From the NCBI GenBank assembly GCA_027886925.1, contig JAPCJN010000083.1, positions 1 to 6,206 of the forward strand: DNA of 6,206 bases, given 5' to 3'. The notes under the pieces were generated by a model, which ran no database searches, was not told the origin of the DNA, and saw only the letters and a program-made list of their open reading frames with translations. A program made the translations under genes and the position numbers. Positions within the stretch are counted from its first letter, which is position 1. Each line of letters starts with the position of its first letter. The DNA comes from Nitrososphaerota archaeon (lineage in GTDB: Archaea; Thermoproteota; Nitrososphaeria; Nitrososphaerales; UBA183). Positions 1 through 5,666 of the stretch are shown in pieces.

Positions 1-41
1 CGGGCTATCTTGCCATGAGAGGCAGGAAGCCCGCGTCCTAA
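1..41 (+). CDS. C-terminal end of an upstream paralogous PQQ-like surface protein (partial)
   Basis: Only the last codons are inside the window. Read in the frame ending at TAA 39-41, they encode GYLAMRGRKPAS and a stop. This is identical in DNA and protein to the last 12 residues of the 749-residue PQQ-like protein ending at 2434. In that protein these residues are the end of the C-terminal membrane helix plus its basic cytoplasmic tail. The simplest reading is that the gene running in from the left is a tandem paralogue, also secreted and membrane-anchored. Its catalytic part is not visible, so its enzyme function is inference. Confidence is high for a coding end homologous to the neighbour and lower for the full identity of the protein. 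Confidence 0.75.
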   Translation, partial: GYLAMRGRKPAS

Positions 42-47
42 TTTTTC
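42..47 (+). terminator. Oligo-T termination signal after the upstream paralogue
   Basis: Five T residues lie immediately after the TAA stop, with no obvious hairpin. Archaeal RNA polymerase commonly terminates at T-runs, and the same run follows the downstream paralogue at 2435-2439. The run is short, so this is a modest call. Confidence 0.35.
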
Positions 48-146
48 CTTCGCGCCACGTTCGAAGATATTCAGTCCGGTCTTATTGCGACTGCTGAAAG
101 AGCAACAACGACACCAACTTCGTCGCGCGGGCATCTGCTCGCAACG

Positions 147-155
147 GCTAAATAG
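147..155 (+). promoter_or_regulatory. TATA-like element for the PQQ-like protein gene
   Basis: The sequence GCTAAATAG is centred near 151. In archaea transcription usually starts about 26 bases downstream of the TATA centre, which here falls near 177. That would give a very short leader before ATG 185. No comparable AT-rich box lies at the right distance for the upstream TTG at 161. The box is a weak match to consensus. The 42-184 spacer holds nothing else that I can support. Confidence 0.35.
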
Positions 156-184
156 CAACCTTGAGATTTAGAGCACGAAAATTA

Positions 185-2434
185 ATGACGAAGATATCTA
201 ACAAGAAAATATCAATCACTGCAATTTCAGTCAGCCTACTCTTCGTTCTATCATCATTAAGCGCGCCTACTGTGTTGGCCGCTTCGGCAAATTCACAGCC
301 AGCAGCTCTGGCGGCGACGCCACTTTCGGCCTTGCAGGCCAACTGGGCGGCCCCCGACGGCAACCAATTCAACCAAAACTTCAACCCGCAGAACCTGATC
401 AACAGCTCGAACGCCCAGTACCTGGGCCTGAACTGGCTGTTCCCGCTCCCCACCCACCCGACCGCACTGATCTCGGTCGCGGGAGGTCTAGGTGTGGACA
501 CAGGGCTCATCATAGTCAACGGCACAGTCTTCGCGGTCACCCAATACGGTCAGGTGTTCGCTCTCAACGCGGCCAATGGGAACGTGCTGTGGACTGACGT
601 CTTACCGCTCCTAGCCAACAGCACCGCAGGACAAAACGCTGGCAATCTTTCCCTTCACCTCCACGACGGAGCCGTGCAGTTCACAACAAAGCTGTTCGGC
701 GGGACCCCGTCATTGTGGGTCTCGGCTCCTGACCACAAAGTCTACGCCATCAACGCCAACACCGGCGCCTACGAGCTCAACTTCTCATACTACGGCCAAG
801 GAGGAGTCACAGAAATAGCAGGGAACAACCCAGTGAGTATCTATTCGGGCAGCACAAGCAACATCGTGATCGACCAGCAGAGAGGCATAATGGTCACGTC
901 GATGCTCAGCTCCTCGAACAACAACGGCGGTCGGTGCTTCTACCGGGGTTGGAACATCCTCGTGAAACCACCCCAGCTCATGTGGACAGCATACTGCACG
1001 CCTCCCCAGCCAGGGAGTAACATACCGGTCGATCCCAACTGGGACATGAAGCAGGTCAACAACATGACAGGAGCCGGGATATTGTACCCAGGTCCTGCCT
1101 ACAACGGCGGAGGTCCCATACCCGCTACTGCGGAGGTCAACCTGAAGACGCTCCCGGCAGCCCAGCTCAACTCGACGCTCTACAATGACTGGGGCTACGT
1201 CCAAAGCCCGGCATGTGCTGCGAGCGACGGAGGGGCGTCTCCAGGCTCGACAGGAGCTGGATGGGGTGCACCTTGGATCATCGACCAGAAGACCGGCATC
1301 GCATACGTCAACACCGGAAACAGGGGCCCATACAACGGTGCCTGCAACCCAGGTCCAGATCTCTGGGCCTCCGCGGTGATGGCGCTCAACGACCAGACAG
1401 GCCAGTGGGTCTGGGGCTTTCAGATGTCCGCCCACGACGAGTGGGACTGGGACTGCTCATGGCAGCAGGTGCTAGGCAACGAGACTGTCAACGGAGTGAA
1501 CACGGAGGTCATATGGAAGACGTGCAAGACAGGCTACCTCGTTGAACTTAATGCAGCCAACGGCAATCTCATCTGGGCATACACGCCACCACAAAGCATA
1601 CTTGTCAGGGCCCCGTTCTGCTTCTTGCTCGACCCGCTGAACGCGACACAAATGACCGAGGCCTTCTTCAACCCAAGTCTGAAAGACACACTAATGTTGC
1701 CCTCAGAGGCAGGCGGCTGGGAGAATGAATTCTCATACAATCCCACGCTGAACTACCTCTTCACTTCGAGCCACAATATCCCAGGCACGTTCCATTACGT
1801 CCCGGTGAACGCAACAAACTACGGCAAGACCAGCGGTCAGTCAGCCATCGGCACCTTCTATGGAGTCCCCGGACTCGCGGGCAACAACGGCACCTTCGAA
1901 GCCATCAACGCCGCAACCGGACAATTGGTCTGGTCTCGCTTCCTTCCATCCCAGGGATACCGTGGCGGTCTCACCAGCAGCGGTAACGTCCTCTTTCTCA
2001 CACTGTCGTCTGGAGACATCCTGATGCTCAACGCTCAGACCGGCGCCGTGGTAAAGGACCTCTACATAGGAGGTCCACTTAACGTCGTGCCATCCGTCGG
2101 AGCGACGGCTAGCGGGCAGATGGAAGTCGTCTTCCCGATCACCGCGGGTATCATTACGTGGGGCACAGGAGTCCCAGGGGACATCGTCGCTTTGAGCCTG
2201 CAGAACGTACTAACCGGTTCGACCAACACCATCACTACCACTGCTACCACAACGACCACGGTGAGTGGGGGAGCAGGGGCAACAGTCACCACAGTCACCA
2301 CATCGATAAGCACCGTCACAGCCTCATCCGGAGGCGTCAGCTCAACCACACTCTACGGGGTCGGGGCAGTCGCCGCGATCTTCATCATCGCAACGGGCTA
2401 TCTTGCCATGAGAGGCAGGAAGCCCGCGTCCTAA
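185..2434 (+). CDS. Secreted, membrane-anchored PQQ-dependent alcohol-dehydrogenase-like beta-propeller
   Basis: The 749-residue product resembles the eight-bladed quinoprotein alcohol dehydrogenase family, which oxidises alcohols outside the cytoplasmic membrane using PQQ and Ca2+ or a lanthanide. Residues 1-32 form a Sec signal peptide (Lys-rich start, hydrophobic core, cleavage near VLA/AS). Blade motifs are frequent, for example GQVFALNAANGNVLW (122-136), WIIDQKTGIAYVNTGN (364-379), HDEWDWD (417-423), AGG at 509-511 followed by FSYNP, and FEAINAATGQLVW (571-583). Asn379 of TGN and Asp421/Asp423 of WDWD match the family's active-site Asn and Asp-x-Asp. By eye, the usual Glu metal ligand, five residues before the RG-Gly, is Arg250, and the vicinal Cys pair is absent (LHLHD at 157-161 instead). 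Residues about 677-720 are a Thr/Ser/Val stalk, 723-741 a membrane helix, followed by a basic tail. ATG 185 is preferred over TTG 161 because it gives a clean signal peptide and fits the TATA spacing. Tandem with a paralogue. Substrate and activity are unknown. Confidence 0.85.
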   Translation: MTKISNKKISITAISVSLLFVLSSLSAPTVLAASANSQPAALAATPLSALQANWAAPDGNQFNQNFNPQNLINSSNAQYLGLNWLFPLPTHPTALISVAGGLGVDTGLIIVNGTVFAVTQYGQVFALNAANGNVLWTDVLPLLANSTAGQNAGNLSLHLHDGAVQFTTKLFGGTPSLWVSAPDHKVYAINANTGAYELNFSYYGQGGVTEIAGNNPVSIYSGSTSNIVIDQQRGIMVTSMLSSSNNNGGRCFYRGWNILVKPPQLMWTAYCTPPQPGSNIPVDPNWDMKQVNNMTGAGILYPGPAYNGGGPIPATAEVNLKTLPAAQLNSTLYNDWGYVQSPACAASDGGASPGSTGAGWGAPWIIDQKTGIAYVNTGNRGPYNGACNPGPDLWASAVMALNDQTGQWVWGFQMSAHDEWDWDCSWQQVLGNETVNGVNTEVIWKTCKTGYLVELNAANGNLIWAYTPPQSILVRAPFCFLLDPLNATQMTEAFFNPSLKDTLMLPSEAGGWENEFSYNPTLNYLFTSSHNIPGTFHYVPVNATNYGKTSGQSAIGTFYGVPGLAGNNGTFEAINAATGQLVWSRFLPSQGYRGGLTSSGNVLFLTLSSGDILMLNAQTGAVVKDLYIGGPLNVVPSVGATASGQMEVVFPITAGIITWGTGVPGDIVALSLQNVLTGSTNTITTTATTTTTVSGGAGATVTTVTTSISTVTASSGGVSSTTLYGVGAVAAIFIIATGYLAMRGRKPAS
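2282..2299 (+). repeat. 9-bp tandem duplication in the stalk-coding region
   Basis: ACAGTCACC occurs twice in direct succession (2282-2290 and 2291-2299), inside the Thr/Val-rich stalk of the PQQ-like protein. It keeps the reading frame, adding three residues per unit. Slippage here would change stalk length without disturbing the propeller. Confidence 0.8.
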
Positions 2435-2440
2435 TTTTTC
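2394..2440 (+). repeat. 47-bp perfect direct repeat, copy 2
   Basis: This copy is identical to positions 1-47. It spans the last codons of the PQQ-like gene, its TAA stop (2432-2434) and ATTTTTC. Divergence begins immediately after it (T at 2441 versus C at 48). Confidence 0.95.
2435..2440 (+). terminator. Oligo-T termination signal after the PQQ-like gene
   Basis: Five T residues directly follow the stop codon, within the sequence duplicated from the upstream paralogue. No GC-rich stem precedes them, so termination would be of the archaeal T-run type. The short run makes it uncertain. Confidence 0.35.
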
Positions 2441-2601
2441 TTGGTCTCAACTACCTTCGGGTATCTCGTCAAGAGTCTTACTTGTGATAGTTCGCGGAAG
2501 TCCTTCGTTTTCCGATTGTTGATTGGTCGTAGCACGCGGTATTCTGCTTCACGTAATCCTGAGCGGACAGGGCGATTCGTCTTCGGCTAGGAGGATGCGC
2601 A

Positions 2602-2670
2602 ATGATAGGGGAGAAAGGCCGGAGCATTGGATCGCGGCTCGGCCCTTGCTCCTACCTGAAGGCAGCTTAA
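2602..2670 (+). CDS. Possible 22-residue leader-type small ORF with strong Shine-Dalgarno
   Basis: AGGAGG at 2589-2594 is fully complementary to the archaeal 16S rRNA tail and sits 7 bases before ATG 2602. The frame encodes MIGEKGRSIGSRLGPCSYLKAA and stops at TAA 2668-2670. Nothing about the peptide is recognisable and no clear TATA box lies upstream. It overlaps an imperfect hairpin, so it may be chance. Included because this is the best Shine-Dalgarno match I noticed in the window. Confidence 0.15.
   Translation: MIGEKGRSIGSRLGPCSYLKAA
2607..2653 (+). ncRNA. Imperfect intergenic hairpin, possible structured RNA
   Basis: Bases 2607-2611 can pair with 2649-2653 (one G-U) and 2617-2622 with 2639-2644 (one G-U), separated by a small internal loop and closed by a loop of about 16 bases. 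It lies between convergent genes, so it could be a terminator-proximal structure or a short RNA. There is no family match. Low confidence. Confidence 0.2.
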
Positions 2671-2731
2671 AAGGGATGTTTGCATGGCCCCTTGCTTCTC
2701 AGTTTTGGGTCGTCGCGCGCGGTCGAGCTAT

Positions 2732-3742
2732 TCACTCGCAGAACATCGAGTCCTTGAAAGAGGTGGGGGCCGGCAAGGTCATTCCAGCCGCTTGAAGTTG
2801 CTTGACCACGGAGTCCGCGGAAAGTTCGGCGGGATACGAGTACTCCTTCGAGACCCTTCTCACTGTCGATGACTCGAGGCCTGTAAGAGCGGCGTAGGAC
2901 GCTGTGTATGCATCCTTGTCTCTCCTGAACTCCTCCAGCGTCGCCGAGTAGCGCTTCGAAAATCTAGAGAGGAGGGCCCGCCCGAGGTGGTTCCCCGCCG
3001 CGACAGCGCAGCACACGTGGTCAGAGATGTCGGAATATCGCAACACCCGCTTGGCGCCCCTGGCCTCCAGCAGCGTGGCGTACGGCTCCCAAATCGAACA
3101 AACGTGGGCCCTGCCTGAGATGAGCATCCGCGATATCTCGTTCGCGCTCGCCGCATAAGTCAGACTGCCGACCTCGGGTATCATGTGGTAGTTTGCGGCA
3201 GACCGCATCAGTAACTCCATCGTGGACATCTTTGTGCACACAGCCCGCATCCCCTCATCGGGACGTGGCGAGCTCTTGGGGCTTTCTAGGACGCTCGAGC
3301 CTCCAGAACCTGCGGGGCCGATTATCTTGAATGGCGCCTCGAGCGCGTGCGCCATGAAGAGGGTGAGGATCGGCGCTATCCCGACGTCTATGAGGAGGAG
3401 CGAAAGGTCGCGCGCGACGCCTAAGCCGTTGTCATATATGCTATAGTCGAGGGAAACCCCGTCCTCTTTCAATGCGTTCCTCAGGGGAACGAGAAAGGGA
3501 TATTCAGCCGCTCGAGTGAAACCCAGTCGCAGCCTCCGCCCGACCTTGCGGCTCCCCGCGACAAGGACTATCTTGGAGCTCCTGCCTACGATTACCTTTC
3601 TGATGATCTTCCTCTCTTCGAGGGATGCGAGGACCTCCGAGACGGTAGCCTTCGAGAACCCCGTCGCCCTCACGATGTCTGACTGATACACCTCCCCATT
3701 CTTGCTGAGGATTTGGAGCGTCTCTGACTCCGCGCGGCCCAT
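2732..3742 (-). CDS. Winged-helix transcriptional regulator with NMT1/SsuA-like ligand-binding domain
   Basis: This is a 336-residue predicted one-component regulator. Residues 1-62 form a MarR/IclR-like winged helix-turn-helix (SDIVRATGFSKATVSEVLASL at 21-41 covers the recognition region, then a wing with GRSSKIVLV). Residues about 70-330 resemble periplasmic-binding-protein type 2 domains of the NMT1/THI5/SsuA group: RLRLGFTRAAEYPFLVPL (70-87), DVGIAP (119-124), GPAGSGGSS (142-150), WEPYA (218-222) and HVCCAVAAGN (242-251). There is no signal peptide, so the domain should sense a small ligand in the cytoplasm, plausibly a pyrimidine/thiamine precursor or sulfonate-like compound (inference). 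It is divergent from an NCS1 transporter, with a shared palindrome between them. An upstream ATG at 3784 would add MFGYLIKDYVLDSA, but it lies inside the palindrome and upstream of the TATA box. ATG 3742 sits where transcription should begin, giving a leaderless mRNA. Ligand and sign of regulation are unknown. Confidence 0.85.
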   Translation of the reverse strand: MGRAESETLQILSKNGEVYQSDIVRATGFSKATVSEVLASLEERKIIRKVIVGRSSKIVLVAGSRKVGRRLRLGFTRAAEYPFLVPLRNALKEDGVSLDYSIYDNGLGVARDLSLLLIDVGIAPILTLFMAHALEAPFKIIGPAGSGGSSVLESPKSSPRPDEGMRAVCTKMSTMELLMRSAANYHMIPEVGSLTYAASANEISRMLISGRAHVCSIWEPYATLLEARGAKRVLRYSDISDHVCCAVAAGNHLGRALLSRFSKRYSATLEEFRRDKDAYTASYAALTGLESSTVRRVSKEYSYPAELSADSVVKQLQAAGMTLPAPTSFKDSMFCE

Positions 3743-3762
3743 GGCCGAGTCTAGAACGTAAT

Positions 3763-3772
3763 CTTTTATAAG
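3763..3772. promoter_or_regulatory. Near-symmetric TATA box of the divergent regulator/transporter promoter
   Basis: CTTTTATAAG reads as a good archaeal TATA box on either strand. On the minus strand, about 26 bases downstream of its centre is 3741-3742, exactly the preferred ATG of the regulator, implying a leaderless transcript. On the plus strand the same rule gives a start near 3794, with a leader of about 60 bases before the transporter's TTG. I see no other convincing TATA box for the transporter. Use in both directions is inference. Confidence 0.6.
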
Positions 3773-3774
3773 AT

Positions 3775-3794
3775 ATCCGAACATATGTTCGGAT
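3775..3794. promoter_or_regulatory. Perfect 20-bp palindromic operator candidate
   Basis: ATCCGAACAT at 3775-3784 is followed with no spacer by its exact reverse complement at 3785-3794. The symmetry ends on both sides. It sits two bases beyond the TATA box and covers the interval up to the predicted start of the transporter transcript, where a bound dimer would block plus-strand initiation. For the regulator it lies just upstream of the TATA box, a position suited to activation or to occlusion of the upstream (BRE) element. The adjacent winged-helix protein is the obvious candidate binder. Confidence 0.7.
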
Positions 3795-3855
3795 GTGCGA
3801 TTTCAGGCCTGCCCATCACGACCGAGCTCCTGTTTCGGAGTGAAGTGAGCAACTT

Positions 3856-5148
3856 TTGGAGAAACTCGGCATAGAACACGTCGAAGACGAGAAGAGGCAC
3901 GGGCTGCCATTCAACGCCTTCACATTGTGGTTCGGAGCAAATCTGACCATAGCGGACTTCGCCCTAGGGTCGCTGTTCTTCGGCCTTCCTGTCTCCAGCA
4001 TCTTCTTCGCCATCGTCATCGGTAACGTGGTCGGCGGCCTGCTCTTGGGATTGATGGCCGCGATGGGCCCGACGTTCGGATACCCGCAGATGATGATATC
4101 GAGGGCGATCATGGGAAGAAGCGGCAACGTCCCGTTCGCCGCTGCGAACTGGATAAGCACGGTCGGATGGTTCACCGTCAACATCATCTTGGGGGGCTAT
4201 GCGCTCCAGCTGGCGTTCGGCCTGCCCTTCTTCATCGCGGCGGGAATCATGGTGCTCGTCGACGTCGCCCTCGCCACCTATGGTCACGACATCATCCACA
4301 CGTTCGAGAAGGTCATGTCGATCGTCCTCGGGGTCATGTTCGCTGCGATCGCAGTCATCGCCTACGAGAAGATGGGTGCGAACTTCACCTCCTATCAGTC
4401 GAATGCCTCTTTCGACCTCTACTTCTGGGCGTTGGTGGTCGCGGTGGTCTTCTCCTACCTCATGAGCTGGTCGCCCTACGCCAGCGACTACTCAAGGTAC
4501 CTGCCACGCAACGTGTCGAAGTGGAAGCTCGTGGCTTTCACCACCGCTGGCGGGGCTATCGCGAGCGCTTGGGCCGAGGCCGCAGGGTTTTTCGTGTACG
4601 TTGCCGCCAATAACACACACCTAAACATAATCGCGGCCCTCGCAAACGTCTCGGGCGGTTACTCGACTTTCACTCTTCTCGCAGTCGTCCTCGGTGCAAT
4701 CGCCGCTGACGCCCTCAACCTCTATACCAACTCTCTCTCTGCGCTCGTCCTCTACAGAAAGGCCGGTCGGGTCAGGTCGGTGTTGTTGGCTGGCGTCGTC
4801 GGATTCGTCCTCGCGCTTCTGGGCTCCTCCAACTTCGCGGCGAACTATCAGAACTTCCTCCTGACGCTCGACTATTGGATCACGCCCTGGATCGGCGTGA
4901 TGATCGCCGCGTTTTTCATGAAGAGAGTATTCTCGGGCGTTGAGAGCGCACCGGCCTTCCTGAAGACCGGGCTGGTCTCATATGTCTTGGGATTGCTGAT
5001 CTCTGTGCCGTTCATGAACTTGACCTCTTACGGCTTGAGCTACATCGGGCCGATAGCAAACCTCATAGGCGGCGCCGACGTGAGTTACTTCATCGGATTC
5101 GCGGCGGCCTTGGCTGTCTACGCCATCATAGCAAGACGGCAGCTCTGA
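3856..5148 (+). CDS. NCS1 family nucleobase/pyrimidine-type transporter (purine-cytosine permease-like)
   Basis: The 430-residue integral membrane protein has about twelve hydrophobic segments and is of normal length for NCS1 symporters, which import nucleobases, allantoin, hydantoins or hydroxymethylpyrimidine with H+ or Na+. The N-terminus (GIEHVEDEKRHGLPFNAFTLWFGANL, split at 5-20 and 21-30) has the typical purine-cytosine-permease layout. Family motifs include GPTFGYPQMMISRAIMGRSG (71-90), the NW..TVGW..VN pattern at 98-109, SWSPYASDYSRYLP (204-217), LNLYTNSLSAL (288-298) and LDYWITPWIGV (338-348). The start is a TTG preceded by a weak AGTGAG; an in-frame TGA at 3841-3843 excludes a longer form. 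The gene is divergent from the winged-helix/binding-protein regulator and probably under its control. The Fcy/CodB-like motifs favour a purine or pyrimidine-type substrate, but the exact substrate cannot be read from sequence. Confidence 0.9.
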   Translation: MEKLGIEHVEDEKRHGLPFNAFTLWFGANLTIADFALGSLFFGLPVSSIFFAIVIGNVVGGLLLGLMAAMGPTFGYPQMMISRAIMGRSGNVPFAAANWISTVGWFTVNIILGGYALQLAFGLPFFIAAGIMVLVDVALATYGHDIIHTFEKVMSIVLGVMFAAIAVIAYEKMGANFTSYQSNASFDLYFWALVVAVVFSYLMSWSPYASDYSRYLPRNVSKWKLVAFTTAGGAIASAWAEAAGFFVYVAANNTHLNIIAALANVSGGYSTFTLLAVVLGAIAADALNLYTNSLSALVLYRKAGRVRSVLLAGVVGFVLALLGSSNFAANYQNFLLTLDYWITPWIGVMIAAFFMKRVFSGVESAPAFLKTGLVSYVLGLLISVPFMNLTSYGLSYIGPIANLIGGADVSYFIGFAAALAVYAIIARRQL

Positions 5149-5188
5149 TTAGATCGCTTGGATTTGCCGGTCGGCGGCGAGGGGCGAA

Positions 5189-5199
5189 GACTTAATTTA
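5189..5199 (+). promoter_or_regulatory. TATA box for the eS25 gene
   Basis: The AT-rich CTTAATTTA (5191-5199), preceded by the purine-rich GGGCGAAGA that could act as the upstream BRE, is centred near 5195. A start about 26 bases later, near 5221, leaves a leader of roughly a dozen bases before ATG 5233. It lies in the 84-base gap after the transporter gene, indicating that eS25 has its own promoter. Confidence 0.6.
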
Positions 5200-5232
5200 C
5201 CCATCGAGCCGCCAAAACGCAACTGATTCGCA

Positions 5233-5574
5233 ATGGGTGGAACAAAGAAGAAGTCGTTGGCTTCCATGGAAAAGTCCCAGGACGACAACGCAACAAACGC
5301 CGCCGGCGGCGATGACAAGGGAAAGAAGAAAACCGAGAAGACGAAGGTGGTCGGCGAACGGAAGAGGGTGGAAGTTCTGATGCCGAGATTGAACGACCAA
5401 GAAATGATGAAGAGCCTCACGTCGCTAAAGGCGATCACCGTCTATGGGGCGGCGAGGTCGCTCTCCATCAACGCTGCGGTCGCGAAAATCGTGCTGACTT
5501 CACTGGAGTCGAAGGGGTTGGTCAGGCGCGTCGGTGGGTTCAGCGGCCATTACGTCTGGGCTCCCGCTTCGTAA
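5233..5574 (+). CDS. rps25e: Small-subunit ribosomal protein eS25
   Basis: The 113-residue product is a component of the archaeal/eukaryotic 30S/40S subunit, located at the head near the E-site. The N-terminus MGGTKKKSLASMEKSQ is the conserved start of archaeal eS25. Residues 17-45 are a Lys-rich, probably disordered linker (KGKKKTEKTK). Residues about 46-113 form the winged-helix core, with ITVYGAARSLSINAAVAKIV (68-87), LTSLESKGLV (88-97) and the closing strand HYVWAPAS. The length is normal for the family with a slightly long basic linker. It has its own TATA box and a short leader, and faces the cyclophilin-like gene convergently. eS25 occurs in Thermoproteota-type archaea and not in bacteria, which makes it the best lineage marker in the window. 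Confidence 0.93.
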   Translation: MGGTKKKSLASMEKSQDDNATNAAGGDDKGKKKTEKTKVVGERKRVEVLMPRLNDQEMMKSLTSLKAITVYGAARSLSINAAVAKIVLTSLESKGLVRRVGGFSGHYVWAPAS

Positions 5575-5654
5575 CGACCGACAGGTACCCATCGCTCACT
5601 CCTTTCCAGCTGGTCGGAAAACGTCCGGGTGGCGCGCGGCTCGGGGCGCTAATC

Positions 5655-5666
5655 GATTTGATTTTA
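5655..5666 (+). terminator. T-rich stretch downstream of eS25
   Basis: GATTTGATTTTA about 80 bases past the eS25 stop is the most T-rich plus-strand segment in this convergent spacer and may act as an archaeal T-run terminator. No stem precedes it. The remaining spacer (5575-5741) shows no gene; a check for tRNA A and B box sequences found nothing usable. Confidence 0.25.

Larger units (their letters stand above)
1..47 (+). repeat. 47-bp perfect direct repeat, copy 1
   Basis: Positions 1-47 match 2394-2440 base for base. The match covers the last codons, the TAA stop and the following ATTTTTC, and is broken at position 48. The left limit is the window edge, so the true repeat may be much longer. 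It marks a recent tandem duplication or gene conversion between adjacent paralogues. Confidence 0.95.
2441..2731. other. Convergent intergenic region between the PQQ-like gene and the regulator gene
   Basis: The 3' ends of two genes face each other across about 290 bases. I see no tRNA, rRNA, CRISPR or insertion-sequence signature. Longer open frames here lack family resemblance and run into the antisense of the regulator gene. The only structured part is around 2588-2670, listed separately as a weak candidate. Bases 2456-2487 show faint gapped similarity to 60-90, the flank after the upstream paralogue, sharing TTCG, TAT, GTC and GTCTTA in order. That would fit ancient co-duplication of the 3' flank. 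Confidence 0.5.

Noticed and set aside
161..184. TTG start giving eight extra residues on the PQQ-like protein
   Set aside because: The extra residues only add a basic stretch before the signal peptide. ATG 185 gives a standard Sec signal and fits the TATA-like box better.
148..540. 130-residue minus-strand open frame across the start of the PQQ-like gene
   Set aside because: It would overlap the signal peptide and first propeller segment of a clear gene. Its sequence shows no domain.
785..1435. 216-residue open frame on the minus strand
   Set aside because: It lies entirely antisense to the propeller-coding region, has no family resemblance and an odd composition rich in Val, Arg and His. 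It is explained by GC-rich codon use in the real gene.
2601..2658. Possible box C/D guide RNA (AATGATA near 2601, CTGA at 2656)
   Set aside because: The C box has a mismatch, no internal D'/C' pair is present, and the hairpin between the boxes does not fit a C/D guide layout.
2523..2795. 90-residue plus-strand open frame in the convergent spacer
   Set aside because: It has no recognisable motifs and runs into the antisense of the regulator's C-terminus, with no ribosome site at its start. Treated as chance.
4073..4082. ACGTTCGGAT inside the transporter gene resembling the operator half-site
   Set aside because: It is a single 9/10 half-site within well-conserved family coding sequence (PTFGYP). 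Most likely coincidence.
3964..4299. Overlapping open frames on both strands within the transporter gene
   Set aside because: They are out of frame with a clear NCS1 gene, dominated by Arg, Asp and Glu, and carry no motifs.
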